Shown here: positions 28,555 through 35,633 of the stretch, piece by piece | Layout of the letters: each line of letters opens with the position of its first letter | Position numbering within the stretch: position 1 is the first letter of the stretch | Assembly: GCA_902797685.1 (NCBI GenBank) | Contig: CADBTQ010000007.1 | Span: forward strand, 71,290 to 109,033 | Direction of reading: 5' to 3' | Origin: an uncultured Eubacteriales bacterium | GTDB taxonomy: Bacteria; Bacillota; Clostridia; Christensenellales; CAG-1252 | Length of the DNA: 37,744 bases | Notes under the pieces: model-generated | What the model was told of the DNA's origin: nothing | What the model saw: only the letters and a program-made list of their open reading frames with translations | Database searches by the model: none | Made by a program: the position numbers and the translations under genes

Positions 28555-30563
28555 CAGCGTACCTCCGCGCCCGCCGGAGCGTCCTTTTCGGGGGTGAGCA
28601 GGATGATGCCGCCGTCCGCGCCCGTAGCGCAAAGCAGCATACCTTGGCTAAGCACTCCGCACAGCTTGACGGGGGCTAAGTTGGCGACCACGATCACCGT
28701 TTTGCCCACCATCTCCTCGGGGGTGTAGAACTTGGCGATACCCGACACGATCTGACGGGGTTGTTCCTCGCCCAAATCCACTTGGCTCACCAACAGTTTG
28801 CTGGCTTTGGGGACTTTTTCGCAGTGCAAGATCTTACCCACGCGCAGTTCCACTTGCCCAAAGGCGTCGATGTTTATTTCGGGTTTCCTCGGCGCAGCGA
28901 TGCTTTGCTCGGAATGACTATGGATGCTTTTATTAGATTCGCTCGACTCCGCTTCGCTTCGCTCGGAATGACCTTGATTTTGATCGCTATTCGGCGCGGT
29001 CAATTCCTCGTAGGCTTTGAGCACTTGCGCCACGTCGAGGCGTTGGAACAGTTTGTCCCCCGCCGTGACCTTGTTGCCCGAGGGGTACAGTCCCCATTTG
29101 TCCAGATCTTCTACCTTGCGCGCCTCCACGTTCAGTTGCTCCAACGCCTTTTGGGCGGTGGTGGGCAGGAAGGGCAACAGCAAACTCGTGCCGATGGTCA
29201 ACGCCTCGGTCAGGTTGTACAGCACGGTGGACAGCCTGTCGCTAAGAGCTGGATCGCGCGCTAACACCCAAGGGACGGTCTCGTCGATGTACTTGTTGGC
29301 GCGCACGAAGATGGCGAAGATGTCGTCCAATGCGTCCGCCACGTGGAAACTATCCATCTTAGCCGCCACTTTGGCGTAAGCGCCGACGGCGACGGCTTTG
29401 AGTTCCTCGTCCAAAGGCTCGCTTGCTCCTTTGTCGCAGACCACGCCGTCAAAATATTTTTGGCTCATCGCCACCGTGCGGCTGAGCAAATTGCCGTAGG
29501 TGTTGGCGAGGGCGGTGTTGGCGACTTCGGTGACCGCTTCCAAGGTGATGGTGCCGTCGTTGTCGTAAGGCACTTGACTCAGTAGGTAATAACGGATCGC
29601 GTCCTGCCCGAATACCTTGACCAAGTCGTCGGGGTAGAGCACGTTGCCCTTGCTCTTGCTCATCTTGTCCCCGCCTACCAACAGCCAGGGGTGCCCGAAC
29701 ACCTGTTTGGGCAAGGGCAGTCCCGCCGCCATCAAAAAGATGGGCCAATAGATGACGTGGAAGCGCACGATATCCTTGCCGATGACGTGCACGTCGGCGG
29801 GCCAATACTTGTCGTACAAAGGATCGTTGTGTCCGTCCGCGTCAAAGCCTATCCCGGTGATATAGTTGGTCAAGGCGTCCAACCAAACGTAGGTGACGTG
29901 GTCGGGGTCGAAGTCGACGGGGATACCCCATTTGAACGAGGTGCGGCTGACGCACAAGTCCTGCAGACCCGCTTTGAGGAAGTTGTTGACCATCTCGTTT
30001 TTGCGGGAAAGGGGCAGGATAAACTCGGGATGCTCGTCGTAGTAGGCGAGTAGACGGTCGGCGTAGGCGCTCATCTTAAAGAAATACGCCTCTTCCTTGG
30101 CTTTGGTCACGTCTCTGCCACAGTCGGGGCACTTGCCGTCTTTGAGCTGCGACTCGGTCCAAAAACTCTCGCAAGGGGTGCAGTACCAGCCCTCGTAAGC
30201 GCCTTTGTAGATGTCTCCTTGTTGATAGAACTTGCGGAAGAGTTTTTGCACTTGTTTTTCGTGATAAGCGTCGGTCGTGCGGATAAACTTATCCCACTCG
30301 ACCCCCAAACTCTTCCACATATCGGCGATCACGCCCGCCACGTCGTCCACGTACGCCTTGGGCTCCACGCCCTTCTCTTTGGCTTTGAGTTCGATCTTTT
30401 GCCCGTGCTCGTCGGTGCCCGTTTGGAAAAACACGTCGTACCCTTGCGCTCTCTTAAAACGAGCGAGGGCGTCGGACAACACGATCTCGTAGGCGTTGCC
30501 GATATGCGGCTTGCCCGAGGCATAGGCGATGGCGGTGGTGATGTAGTAAGGTTTCTTTTCCAT
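28554..30563 (-). CDS. metG: Methionine--tRNA ligase with C-terminal tRNA-binding domain
   Basis: Class I synthetase, 669 aa. The HIGH-like motif is PHIGN (19-23), the zinc knuckle uses C128, C131, C145 and C148, and KMSKS lies near residue 300 (GGDKMSKSKGN). A helical anticodon-binding domain follows, and residues ~570-669 form the OB-fold tRNA-binding/dimerisation domain (INIDAFGQVELRVGKILHCEKVPKASKLL). The linker between them, about 531-562, reads GHSERSEAESSESNKSIHSHSEQSIAAPRKP in pieces: this is the translation of a CATTCCGAGC-type dispersed repeat inserted in frame. AAAGGAG precedes the ATG. First gene of the operon. Confidence 0.96.
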   Translation of the reverse strand: MEKKPYYITTAIAYASGKPHIGNAYEIVLSDALARFKRAQGYDVFFQTGTDEHGQKIELKAKEKGVEPKAYVDDVAGVIADMWKSLGVEWDKFIRTTDAYHEKQVQKLFRKFYQQGDIYKGAYEGWYCTPCESFWTESQLKDGKCPDCGRDVTKAKEEAYFFKMSAYADRLLAYYDEHPEFILPLSRKNEMVNNFLKAGLQDLCVSRTSFKWGIPVDFDPDHVTYVWLDALTNYITGIGFDADGHNDPLYDKYWPADVHVIGKDIVRFHVIYWPIFLMAAGLPLPKQVFGHPWLLVGGDKMSKSKGNVLYPDDLVKVFGQDAIRYYLLSQVPYDNDGTITLEAVTEVANTALANTYGNLLSRTVAMSQKYFDGVVCDKGASEPLDEELKAVAVGAYAKVAAKMDSFHVADALDDIFAIFVRANKYIDETVPWVLARDPALSDRLSTVLYNLTEALTIGTSLLLPFLPTTAQKALEQLNVEARKVEDLDKWGLYPSGNKVTAGDKLFQRLDVAQVLKAYEELTAPNSDQNQGHSERSEAESSESNKSIHSHSEQSIAAPRKPEINIDAFGQVELRVGKILHCEKVPKASKLLVSQVDLGEEQPRQIVSGIAKFYTPEEMVGKTVIVVANLAPVKLCGVLSQGMLLCATGADGGIILLTPEKDAPAGAEVR
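28881..28973 (-). repeat. Two tandem CATTCCGAGC-type repeats inside the metG coding region
   Basis: Read on the minus strand, GTCATTCCGAGC begins both units (28973 side and 28918 side), followed by GAAGCGAAGCGGAGTCGAG in the first and AAAGCATCGCTGCGCCGAG in the second. The unit is ~38 nt. A third, shorter relative lies at 34144-34184. The reading frame is kept through both copies. Confidence 0.8.
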
Positions 30564-30608
30564 GTTATACTCCTTTTACCCGCGAATGGGCGGGCGTTTA
30601 GTCAAGTC

Positions 30609-30638
30609 ATTATAGCACCCATTCCCCCCTATTGGCAA
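30609..30638 (-). promoter_or_regulatory. Promoter of the metG operon
   Basis: Minus strand: TTGCCA (30633-30638), 18-nt spacer, TATAAT (30609-30614). The 45-nt leader has a GC-rich hairpin built on CCCGC/GCGGG but no room for a T-box. Confidence 0.65.
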
Positions 30639-30810
30639 ACGATATGCGGGAAGTGCTTGACGAGACAGTCCGATTTTGCTTGGCGATCCCTCTCCTTGCG
30701 ACGTTTTTGCCTTGGCTTTTGCGTTAAGCACGAATTATAGAGCGAGCGGTCGCTATCGGTTTCGTTTAAGACTTTTGCCCCGCAAAATGAGGGAAAGAGG
30801 GCGTTTTTAT

Positions 30811-30839
30811 TTTACTTTTAAGATTTAATCGTTTATAAT
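30811..30839 (+). promoter_or_regulatory. Promoter of the SIS-greA-lysS cluster
   Basis: TTTACT (30811-30816), 17-nt spacer, TATAAT (30834-30839). Between this and the divergent metG promoter (30640-30810) I see no gene. Confidence 0.62.
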
Positions 30840-30850
30840 GGTCTCATACT

Positions 30851-30873
30851 GCGCGCAATATCGGCGCGCTTTT
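30851..30873 (+). promoter_or_regulatory. GC-rich hairpin in the SIS gene leader
   Basis: GCGCGC (30851-30856), 7-nt loop, GCGCGC (30864-30869), then TTTT. It starts about five nt after the expected transcription start. It resembles a weak terminator or attenuator, or may protect the 5' end of the mRNA. Confidence 0.4.
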
Positions 30874-30891
30874 GTACGTAGAGGTATCGTT

Positions 30892-31923
30892 ATGTTGATG
30901 CAACAAGAATTGTATTCCGAACCCGAAGTCGTTACCAAGGCTCTATCTTACAATTTGGAAGTGACCCGCAAGATCGTGACGGCGGTGAGGGATAGGGAAA
31001 TCAAAAATATCACCATCATCGGCCGTGGGTCGAGCGATAACGCGGGGTTGTGCTTTAAGTACATCACCGAGATCTTGACCGGTATCCCCGTGGGTACCGC
31101 CCACCCCTCGGTCGTGACTATGTACGGTGCCAAAGTGGACTATAGCGATCACATGGTGGTCGCCATCTCCCAGTCGGGCAAAAGTATCGACACGGTGGCT
31201 GTGGTGGACCAAGCCCGTCGCCGTCACGCTTTGACCGTCGCCGTCACCAACGACGCTACCTCGCCCTTGGCGCAAGCCGCCAAGTATCACCTCGACCTGC
31301 AAGCGGGGGAGGGTACGGCGGTCGCCGCGACCAAGACCTTTGCCGCGGAATTGGCGGTACTGTATCAGTTGGCGTTGGAGTTGGCGGACAAAGAGGACAG
31401 GCGCAAGGAGTTGTTGGAAGTGCCCAATCGTCTCTACGAGATCATCGACTTGGTGCCCTCTATCCGCAGGATGGCGAAAGCCGTGTGCGAGCACAAAGAG
31501 TTTATCGTGCTAAGCCGCGGTATCATGCAGGGTATCGGCAAGGACTTGGCGCTCAAACTCAACGAGTGTTGCTACAGCTTTTCGCAATTCTATTCCATCA
31601 CCGACTTTATGCACGGACCCTTCGCTTTGCTGGAGGAGGGGGTCAACGTCGTGCTTTTGGCGCCCGAGAGCGAATGCAGCGAAAACTATTACGATATCGC
31701 TACCCGCGCCAATCTGTTGGGCGCCAACGTCTATATCTTTTCGGATAGCGACAAGGTGCTCAATTTTGCGACCGAAGGCATGAAGATGCCCTCGACCGAT
31801 ATCGTTTCCAGCGCATTTTTGTACGGCATGACCGCACACTTATTCGCGATGTTCGTCGCGGTGGAGAAGGGCTTGGATCCCGATTTTCCCCGCAACCTCA
31901 AGCGCGTCACCATCACCAAGTAA
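30892..31923 (+). CDS. Double-SIS-domain sugar-phosphate isomerase/deaminase-like protein
   Basis: A 343-aa protein made of two SIS domains, like the isomerase half of GlmS without its glutaminase domain. The first has IIGRGSSDNAG (43-52), TAHPSVVTMYG, AISQSGKSIDTV and EGTAVAATKTFAAEL. The second has VLSRGIMQGIGKDLALKLNE and FMHGPFALLEEG, the segment that contributes the catalytic His in GlmS relatives. Glucosamine-6-phosphate deaminase (NagB-II) or fructosamine-6-phosphate-type activity are both possible; the sequence alone does not decide. ATG at 30892 lies 7 nt after GAGG; a frame from 30838 starts at the promoter and is rejected. A GCCCC-gaa-GGGGC hairpin (31926-31938) separates it from greA. 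Confidence 0.86.
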   Translation: MLMQQELYSEPEVVTKALSYNLEVTRKIVTAVRDREIKNITIIGRGSSDNAGLCFKYITEILTGIPVGTAHPSVVTMYGAKVDYSDHMVVAISQSGKSIDTVAVVDQARRRHALTVAVTNDATSPLAQAAKYHLDLQAGEGTAVAATKTFAAELAVLYQLALELADKEDRRKELLEVPNRLYEIIDLVPSIRRMAKAVCEHKEFIVLSRGIMQGIGKDLALKLNECCYSFSQFYSITDFMHGPFALLEEGVNVVLLAPESECSENYYDIATRANLLGANVYIFSDSDKVLNFATEGMKMPSTDIVSSAFLYGMTAHLFAMFVAVEKGLDPDFPRNLKRVTITK

Positions 31924-31954
31924 ACGCCCCGAAGGGGCTTAATAGGAGGCATAT

Positions 31955-32428
31955 ATGTCCGAAGTAATTTATTTGACCAAGCAAGGATACCAAGAAAAAG
32001 AGCAAGAACTCGACTACCTCATCAAGGTACGCCGTCCCCAAACGGTGGAAGCCGTCAAAGTGGCGAGAGAGTTTGGCGATTTGTCCGAAAACGCCGAGTA
32101 CGACGCTGCCAAAGACGAGCAAGGCAGAGTCGAGGATCGTATCCGCGAATTGGAAAATCTGTTGTCCAACGTCAAGATCCTGGAAGACGACGCCACCCCC
32201 ACCGACGCCGTGGCGGTCGGCACCAAGGTGACTGTTTTTGACGAGGACATGGAAGAGGAAGAAGAGTTCAGCATCGTTTCGACCGTTGAGGCGGACTTCT
32301 TCGCCGGCAAGATCAGCAACGAGTCCCAACTGGGCGCGGCACTGCTTGGTCACAAGGTGGGCGACACTGTGGAAGTCAAGGCTCCCATGGGCGTCAGCCG
32401 TTTTCGTATCGTTAAGATTGGCAGGTAA
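31955..32428 (+). CDS. greA: Transcription elongation factor GreA
   Basis: Rescues backtracked RNA polymerase by stimulating transcript cleavage. The 157-aa protein has the N-terminal coiled coil with the acidic tip (LSENAEYDAAKDEQGRVEDR, about 46-65) and the C-terminal FKBP-like domain (VGTKVTVFDED ... ISNESQLGAALLGHKVGDTV). TAGGAGG precedes the ATG. lysS starts 8 nt after the stop; the greA-lysS pair is common in Firmicutes. Confidence 0.95.
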   Translation: MSEVIYLTKQGYQEKEQELDYLIKVRRPQTVEAVKVAREFGDLSENAEYDAAKDEQGRVEDRIRELENLLSNVKILEDDATPTDAVAVGTKVTVFDEDMEEEEEFSIVSTVEADFFAGKISNESQLGAALLGHKVGDTVEVKAPMGVSRFRIVKIGR

Positions 32429-32436
32429 TTTCACCC

Positions 32437-33933
32437 ATGGCAGACATCAATAACCAACCTATTACGCAAGAAGAAAATCCGCAGGAAGCCAAGCGCATCC
32501 GCTTGGAAAAATTGGCGGCGTTGACCGAAGCGGGACACAACCCCTTCACCCTCACGTCCTTCCCCAAGACCCACACGAGCAACGATTTGAGAAGTCGCTA
32601 CGACGAGTTAGAGGGACACACCGTGACTTTAGCCGGCCGTATGATCGGCAAGCGGGTCATGGGCAAAGCCAGTTTCGCCCATCTGTTGGACGGGGAAGGC
32701 ACCATGCAGTTTTATATCCGTCGCGACGACGTGGGCGAGGAGTCTTACGCCGCTTTCAAACAGATGGATATCGGAGACATCATCGGCATCAAAGGTTTTG
32801 TGTTCAAGACCAAGACCGAGGAGATCTCGGTGCACTGTCAGGAGATCGTGTTGCTTTCTAAGTCGCTGTTGCCCCTGCCCGAAAAGTTCCACGGGCTCAA
32901 GGACACCGATTTGAGGTATCGTCAGCGTTACGTCGACCTGATCGCCAACCCCGAGGTCAAAAAGACTTTCGTGTTGCGTTCCAGAATCATCACCGAGATC
33001 CGTCGTCTTCTCAACGAGGAAGGCTTTATCGAGGTGGAGACCCCCATGCTCAACACCATTCCCGGCGGCGCCAACGCCCGCCCCTTTATCACCCACCACA
33101 ACGCCTTGGATATCGATATGTATATGCGTATCGCCACCGAGTTGCACTTAAAGAGATTGATCGTCGGCGGGTTTGAAAAGGTGTATGAGATCGGTCGCCA
33201 ATTCCGCAACGAGGGCATGGATCAGACCCACAATCCCGAGTTTACCACCATCGAACTGTACCAAGCCTACGTGGACTACCACGCCATGATGGATATCACC
33301 GAGCGCATGTTCCACTCGGTGGCTGCTAACGTGTTGCACCAAGACAACGTGACTTATCAAGGCACCGAGATCCATATCGCAGGGGAATGGCCCCGCGTGA
33401 CGATGGCGGACGCGGTCAAGGCGTACACGGGCGTCGACTGCATGAGTTTGGACGCCGACGGCATCTACCAAGCGGTCAAGGAGAAGGGCTTACACTTGGA
33501 GCCCGGCTACACTTGGGGCAAAGCGCTTGCCGAACTGTTTGACGAGTACGTGGAAGAGCATTTGATCCAGCCCGTATTCATCTACGACTATCCCGTGGAG
33601 ATTTCGCCTTTGGCGAAGAAAAAGCCCTCCGACCCCCGCTTGACCGAGCGCTTCGAGTTCTTTATCGTGGGGCACGAATTCGGCAACGCGTTCTCCGAGC
33701 TCAACGATCCTTTGGATCAGCGTGAACGCTTTATGGCGCAAGTCCGCGCTCGCCAAAACGGCGACGACGAAGCGCAAATGTTGGACGAAGACTTCCTCAA
33801 CGCCCTCGAGTACGGTATGCCCCCGACGGGCGGCTTGGGGATCGGTATCGACCGCATGGTGATGCTGTTTACCGACAACGTCTCTATCCGCGACGTGCTG
33901 CTGTTCCCGACAATGAAACCCCTCAAAAAGTAG
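32437..33933 (+). CDS. lysS: Lysine--tRNA ligase, class II
   Basis: A 498-aa class II synthetase. The N-terminal OB-fold anticodon domain spans about 60-155 (VTLAGRMIGKRVMGKASFAHL). The catalytic domain shows motif 1 (FIEVETPMLNTIPGGANARPF), motif 2 (FRNEGMDQTHNPEFTTIE) and motif 3 (GLGIGIDRMVMLF). The Shine-Dalgarno is weak (GGCAGG at the greA end), in line with coupling to greA translation. The stop TAG overlaps the first bases of palindromic element E. Confidence 0.96.
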   Translation: MADINNQPITQEENPQEAKRIRLEKLAALTEAGHNPFTLTSFPKTHTSNDLRSRYDELEGHTVTLAGRMIGKRVMGKASFAHLLDGEGTMQFYIRRDDVGEESYAAFKQMDIGDIIGIKGFVFKTKTEEISVHCQEIVLLSKSLLPLPEKFHGLKDTDLRYRQRYVDLIANPEVKKTFVLRSRIITEIRRLLNEEGFIEVETPMLNTIPGGANARPFITHHNALDIDMYMRIATELHLKRLIVGGFEKVYEIGRQFRNEGMDQTHNPEFTTIELYQAYVDYHAMMDITERMFHSVAANVLHQDNVTYQGTEIHIAGEWPRVTMADAVKAYTGVDCMSLDADGIYQAVKEKGLHLEPGYTWGKALAELFDEYVEEHLIQPVFIYDYPVEISPLAKKKPSDPRLTERFEFFIVGHEFGNAFSELNDPLDQRERFMAQVRARQNGDDEAQMLDEDFLNALEYGMPPTGGLGIGIDRMVMLFTDNVSIRDVLLFPTMKPLKK

Positions 33934-34057
33934 TTTTGCGCCAAATGGGCGCCATAGGGTAAATCCGCTCGTCGGCTTGGCTCATGTACAGTAGTACATT
34001 GGACCCTCGACCTCCTCGTTGGTATTCACCCTCTTGCATCCCATTTAACGCAAAACT
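33932..34057. repeat. Palindromic intergenic element, copy E
   Basis: A 126-bp element. The left end AGTTTTGCGCCAAATGGG (33932-33949) matches the reverse complement of CCCATTTAACGCAAAACT (34040-34057) at 16 of 18 positions. GGGTAAAT (33957-33964) pairs with ATTCACCC (one mismatch). The centre is ATGTAC-AGTA-GTACAT (33984-33999). ATCCGCTCG, GGCTCA and GTACATTGGACCCTCG align with copy B. It begins within the stop codon of lysS. Confidence 0.82.
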
Positions 34058-34093
34058 TGTTAGACGAGTTTATCTATTCCAAAAAAGGAAAAC

Positions 34094-34119
34094 GTCCCTG
34101 TATATACGGGGACTTTTTT
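34094..34119 (+). terminator. Terminator T1 downstream of lysS
   Basis: GTCCCTGTAT / ATACGGGGAC (one G-T), then TTTTTT. Preceded by AAAAAAGG. It is nearly repeated by T2 at 34210. Confidence 0.85.
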
Positions 34120-34143
34120 GTTGTCTTTTGCATAATAAAAAAG

Positions 34144-34184
34144 GGCACGTCATACCGAGCGTAGTCGAGCGTATCTAGCGTGCC
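34144..34184. repeat. CATACCGAGC-type repeat enclosed by GGCACG/CGTGCC
   Basis: GGCACG (34144-34149) and CGTGCC (34179-34184) form a stem around TCATACCGAGCGTAGTCGAG and TATCTAG. The core is related to the two repeats found inside metG. Confidence 0.65.
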
Positions 34185-34209
34185 TGTCCAATCAGTCCAA
34201 AAAAGAAAC

Positions 34210-34236
34210 GTCCCTGTGTTTAGCAGGGACTTTTTT
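34210..34236 (+). terminator. Terminator T2
   Basis: GTCCCTG (34210-34216), short loop, CAGGGAC (34224-34230), six T. With its CCAAAAAAG upstream it is a near copy of T1, the CATACCGAGC repeat lying between them. Confidence 0.85.
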
Positions 34237-34254
34237 GTGGTTTCCGCTCAACGC

Positions 34255-34287
34255 AAAAGGAGTTCGATCGCACCCGAACTCCTTTTT
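34255..34287. terminator. Terminator T3 (bidirectional)
   Basis: AAAAGGAGTTCG (34255-34266) pairs with CGAACTCCTTTTT (34275-34287). The stretch 34288-34374 shows no gene. Confidence 0.85.
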
Positions 34288-34374
34288 ATGCGCTTTTTTC
34301 TATTTGCTGATATCTCCGTCCGTGCAGTGAATGACGTAACTGCCTGTGCGCAAGTTCCAATGACTACCTTTAAC

Positions 34375-34411
34375 AAAAAACAGGGATGCGAATTTCACAT
34401 CCCTGCATTTT
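34375..34411 (-). terminator. Terminator of gapA
   Basis: CAGGGATG (34381-34388) and CATCCCTG (34398-34405), with a T6 tract on the minus strand (34375-34380) and a T-run on the plus strand. It lies 19 nt from the gapA stop. Confidence 0.9.
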
Positions 34412-34423
34412 TTGTTGTATCGA

Positions 34424-35494
34424 TTAGTCGAGGAAGTTGGCGAAGTATTTGATGGTACGCACCATTTGGCTAGTGTAGCTGTTCTCGTTGTCGTACCAGG
34501 ACACCACTTGCACTTGATAGGTGTCGTCGTCGATCTTGCTGACCATGGTTTGGGTAGCGTCGAAGATGCTGCCGTAGGTGGAGCCGATGATGTCCGAAGA
34601 CACGATCTCGTCGGTGTTGTAGCCGAAGGACTCGGTGGCTTGGGCTTTCATAGCGGCGTTGATGCTCTCCTTGGTGATGTCTTTGCCTTTGACCACGGCG
34701 ATCAGGATGGTGGTGGAGCCGGTGGGGGTGGGCACGCGTTGCGCGCTACCGATCAACTTGCCGTTGAGCTCGGGGATGACCAAACCGATGGCTTTGGCGG
34801 CACCGGTGGAGTTGGGCACGATGTTTTGAGCGCCGGCGCGGCTACGACGGAGGTCGCCTTTGCGTTGGGGACCGTCGAGGATCATTTGGTCGCCGGTGTA
34901 AGCGTGCACGGTGGTCATGATACCGCTGACGATGGGAGCGTAATCATTGAGGGCTTTGGCCATAGGAGCCAAGCAGTTGGTGGTGCAGCTGGCAGCCGAA
35001 ATGATGTTGTCTTCCTTGGTCAACGTGGTGTGGTTGACGTTGTAGACGATGGTGGGCAGGTCGTTGCCGGCGGGAGCGGAGATAACCACTTTCTTGGCGC
35101 CTGCGTTGATGTGCGCTTGGGCTTTGGCTTTGCTGGTGTAAAAACCGGTGCACTCGAGGACCACGTCGATGCGCAGCTTCTTCCAGGGCAGTTCGGCGGC
35201 GTTGGCTTTGGCGTAGATGGTGATCTCTTTGCCGTCCACGATGATAGCGCCGGGGGTCAAAACGGTTTTGCCGTCTTCCGCCAACACGGGATCTTTGTGC
35301 TCCACGGTGTGGCCTTTGGCAATGTAGCTACCTTGAGCGGTGTCGTACTTCAAAAGGTGAGCCAGCATCTTGGGGCTGGTGAGGTCGTTGATAGCAACCA
35401 CAGTGTACCCTTTGGCACCGAACATTTGACGGAACGCCAAACGACCGATACGACCGAAACCGTTGATAGCAACTCTTACGTTTTTCTTTGCCAT
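34424..35494 (-). CDS. gapA: Glyceraldehyde-3-phosphate dehydrogenase
   Basis: Glycolytic enzyme converting glyceraldehyde 3-phosphate to 1,3-bisphosphoglycerate. The 356-aa protein has the NAD-binding NGFGRIGR (11-18), Asp37 in INDLTSP consistent with NAD preference, the catalytic Cys170 in [12 protein letters not shown] and His197 in [10 protein letters not shown]. It is ~20 residues longer than typical, mainly a [18 protein letters not shown] loop near 75-90 and small insertions elsewhere. GGAGG lies 9 nt before the ATG at 35494; the frame to 35575 covers the promoter. Codon use is that of a highly expressed gene. Monocistronic. Confidence 0.96.
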   Translation of the reverse strand: MAKKNVRVAINGFGRIGRLAFRQMFGAKGYTVVAINDLTSPKMLAHLLKYDTAQGSYIAKGHTVEHKDPVLAEDGKTVLTPGAIIVDGKEITIYAKANAAELPWKKLRIDVVLECTGFYTSKAKAQAHINAGAKKVVISAPAGNDLPTIVYNVNHTTLTKEDNIISAASCTTNCLAPMAKALNDYAPIVSGIMTTVHAYTGDQMILDGPQRKGDLRRSRAGAQNIVPNSTGAAKAIGLVIPELNGKLIGSAQRVPTPTGSTTILIAVVKGKDITKESINAAMKAQATESFGYNTDEIVSSDIIGSTYGSIFDATQTMVSKIDDDTYQVQVVSWYDNENSYTSQMVRTIKYFANFLD

Positions 35495-35546
35495 AATTTT
35501 ATATCCTCCATAGATAAGATTTTCATACTTGGCATACGCCACGATT

Positions 35547-35575
35547 ATTGTACAACAACCCCGCCTATATTGCAA
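35547..35575 (-). promoter_or_regulatory. Promoter of gapA
   Basis: Minus strand: TTGCAA (35570-35575), 17-nt spacer, TACAAT (35547-35552), about 50 nt before the start codon. Confidence 0.7.
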
Positions 35576-35633
35576 GCACTATTTTTGCGTTTTACCCCTC
35601 TATGAGGGGTTTGCGGGGCAAAAATCGGGGTTT

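Noticed and set aside
34412..35605. 397-aa frame opposite gapA
   Set aside because: Shadow of gapA third-position bias; crosses the gapA terminator and promoter.
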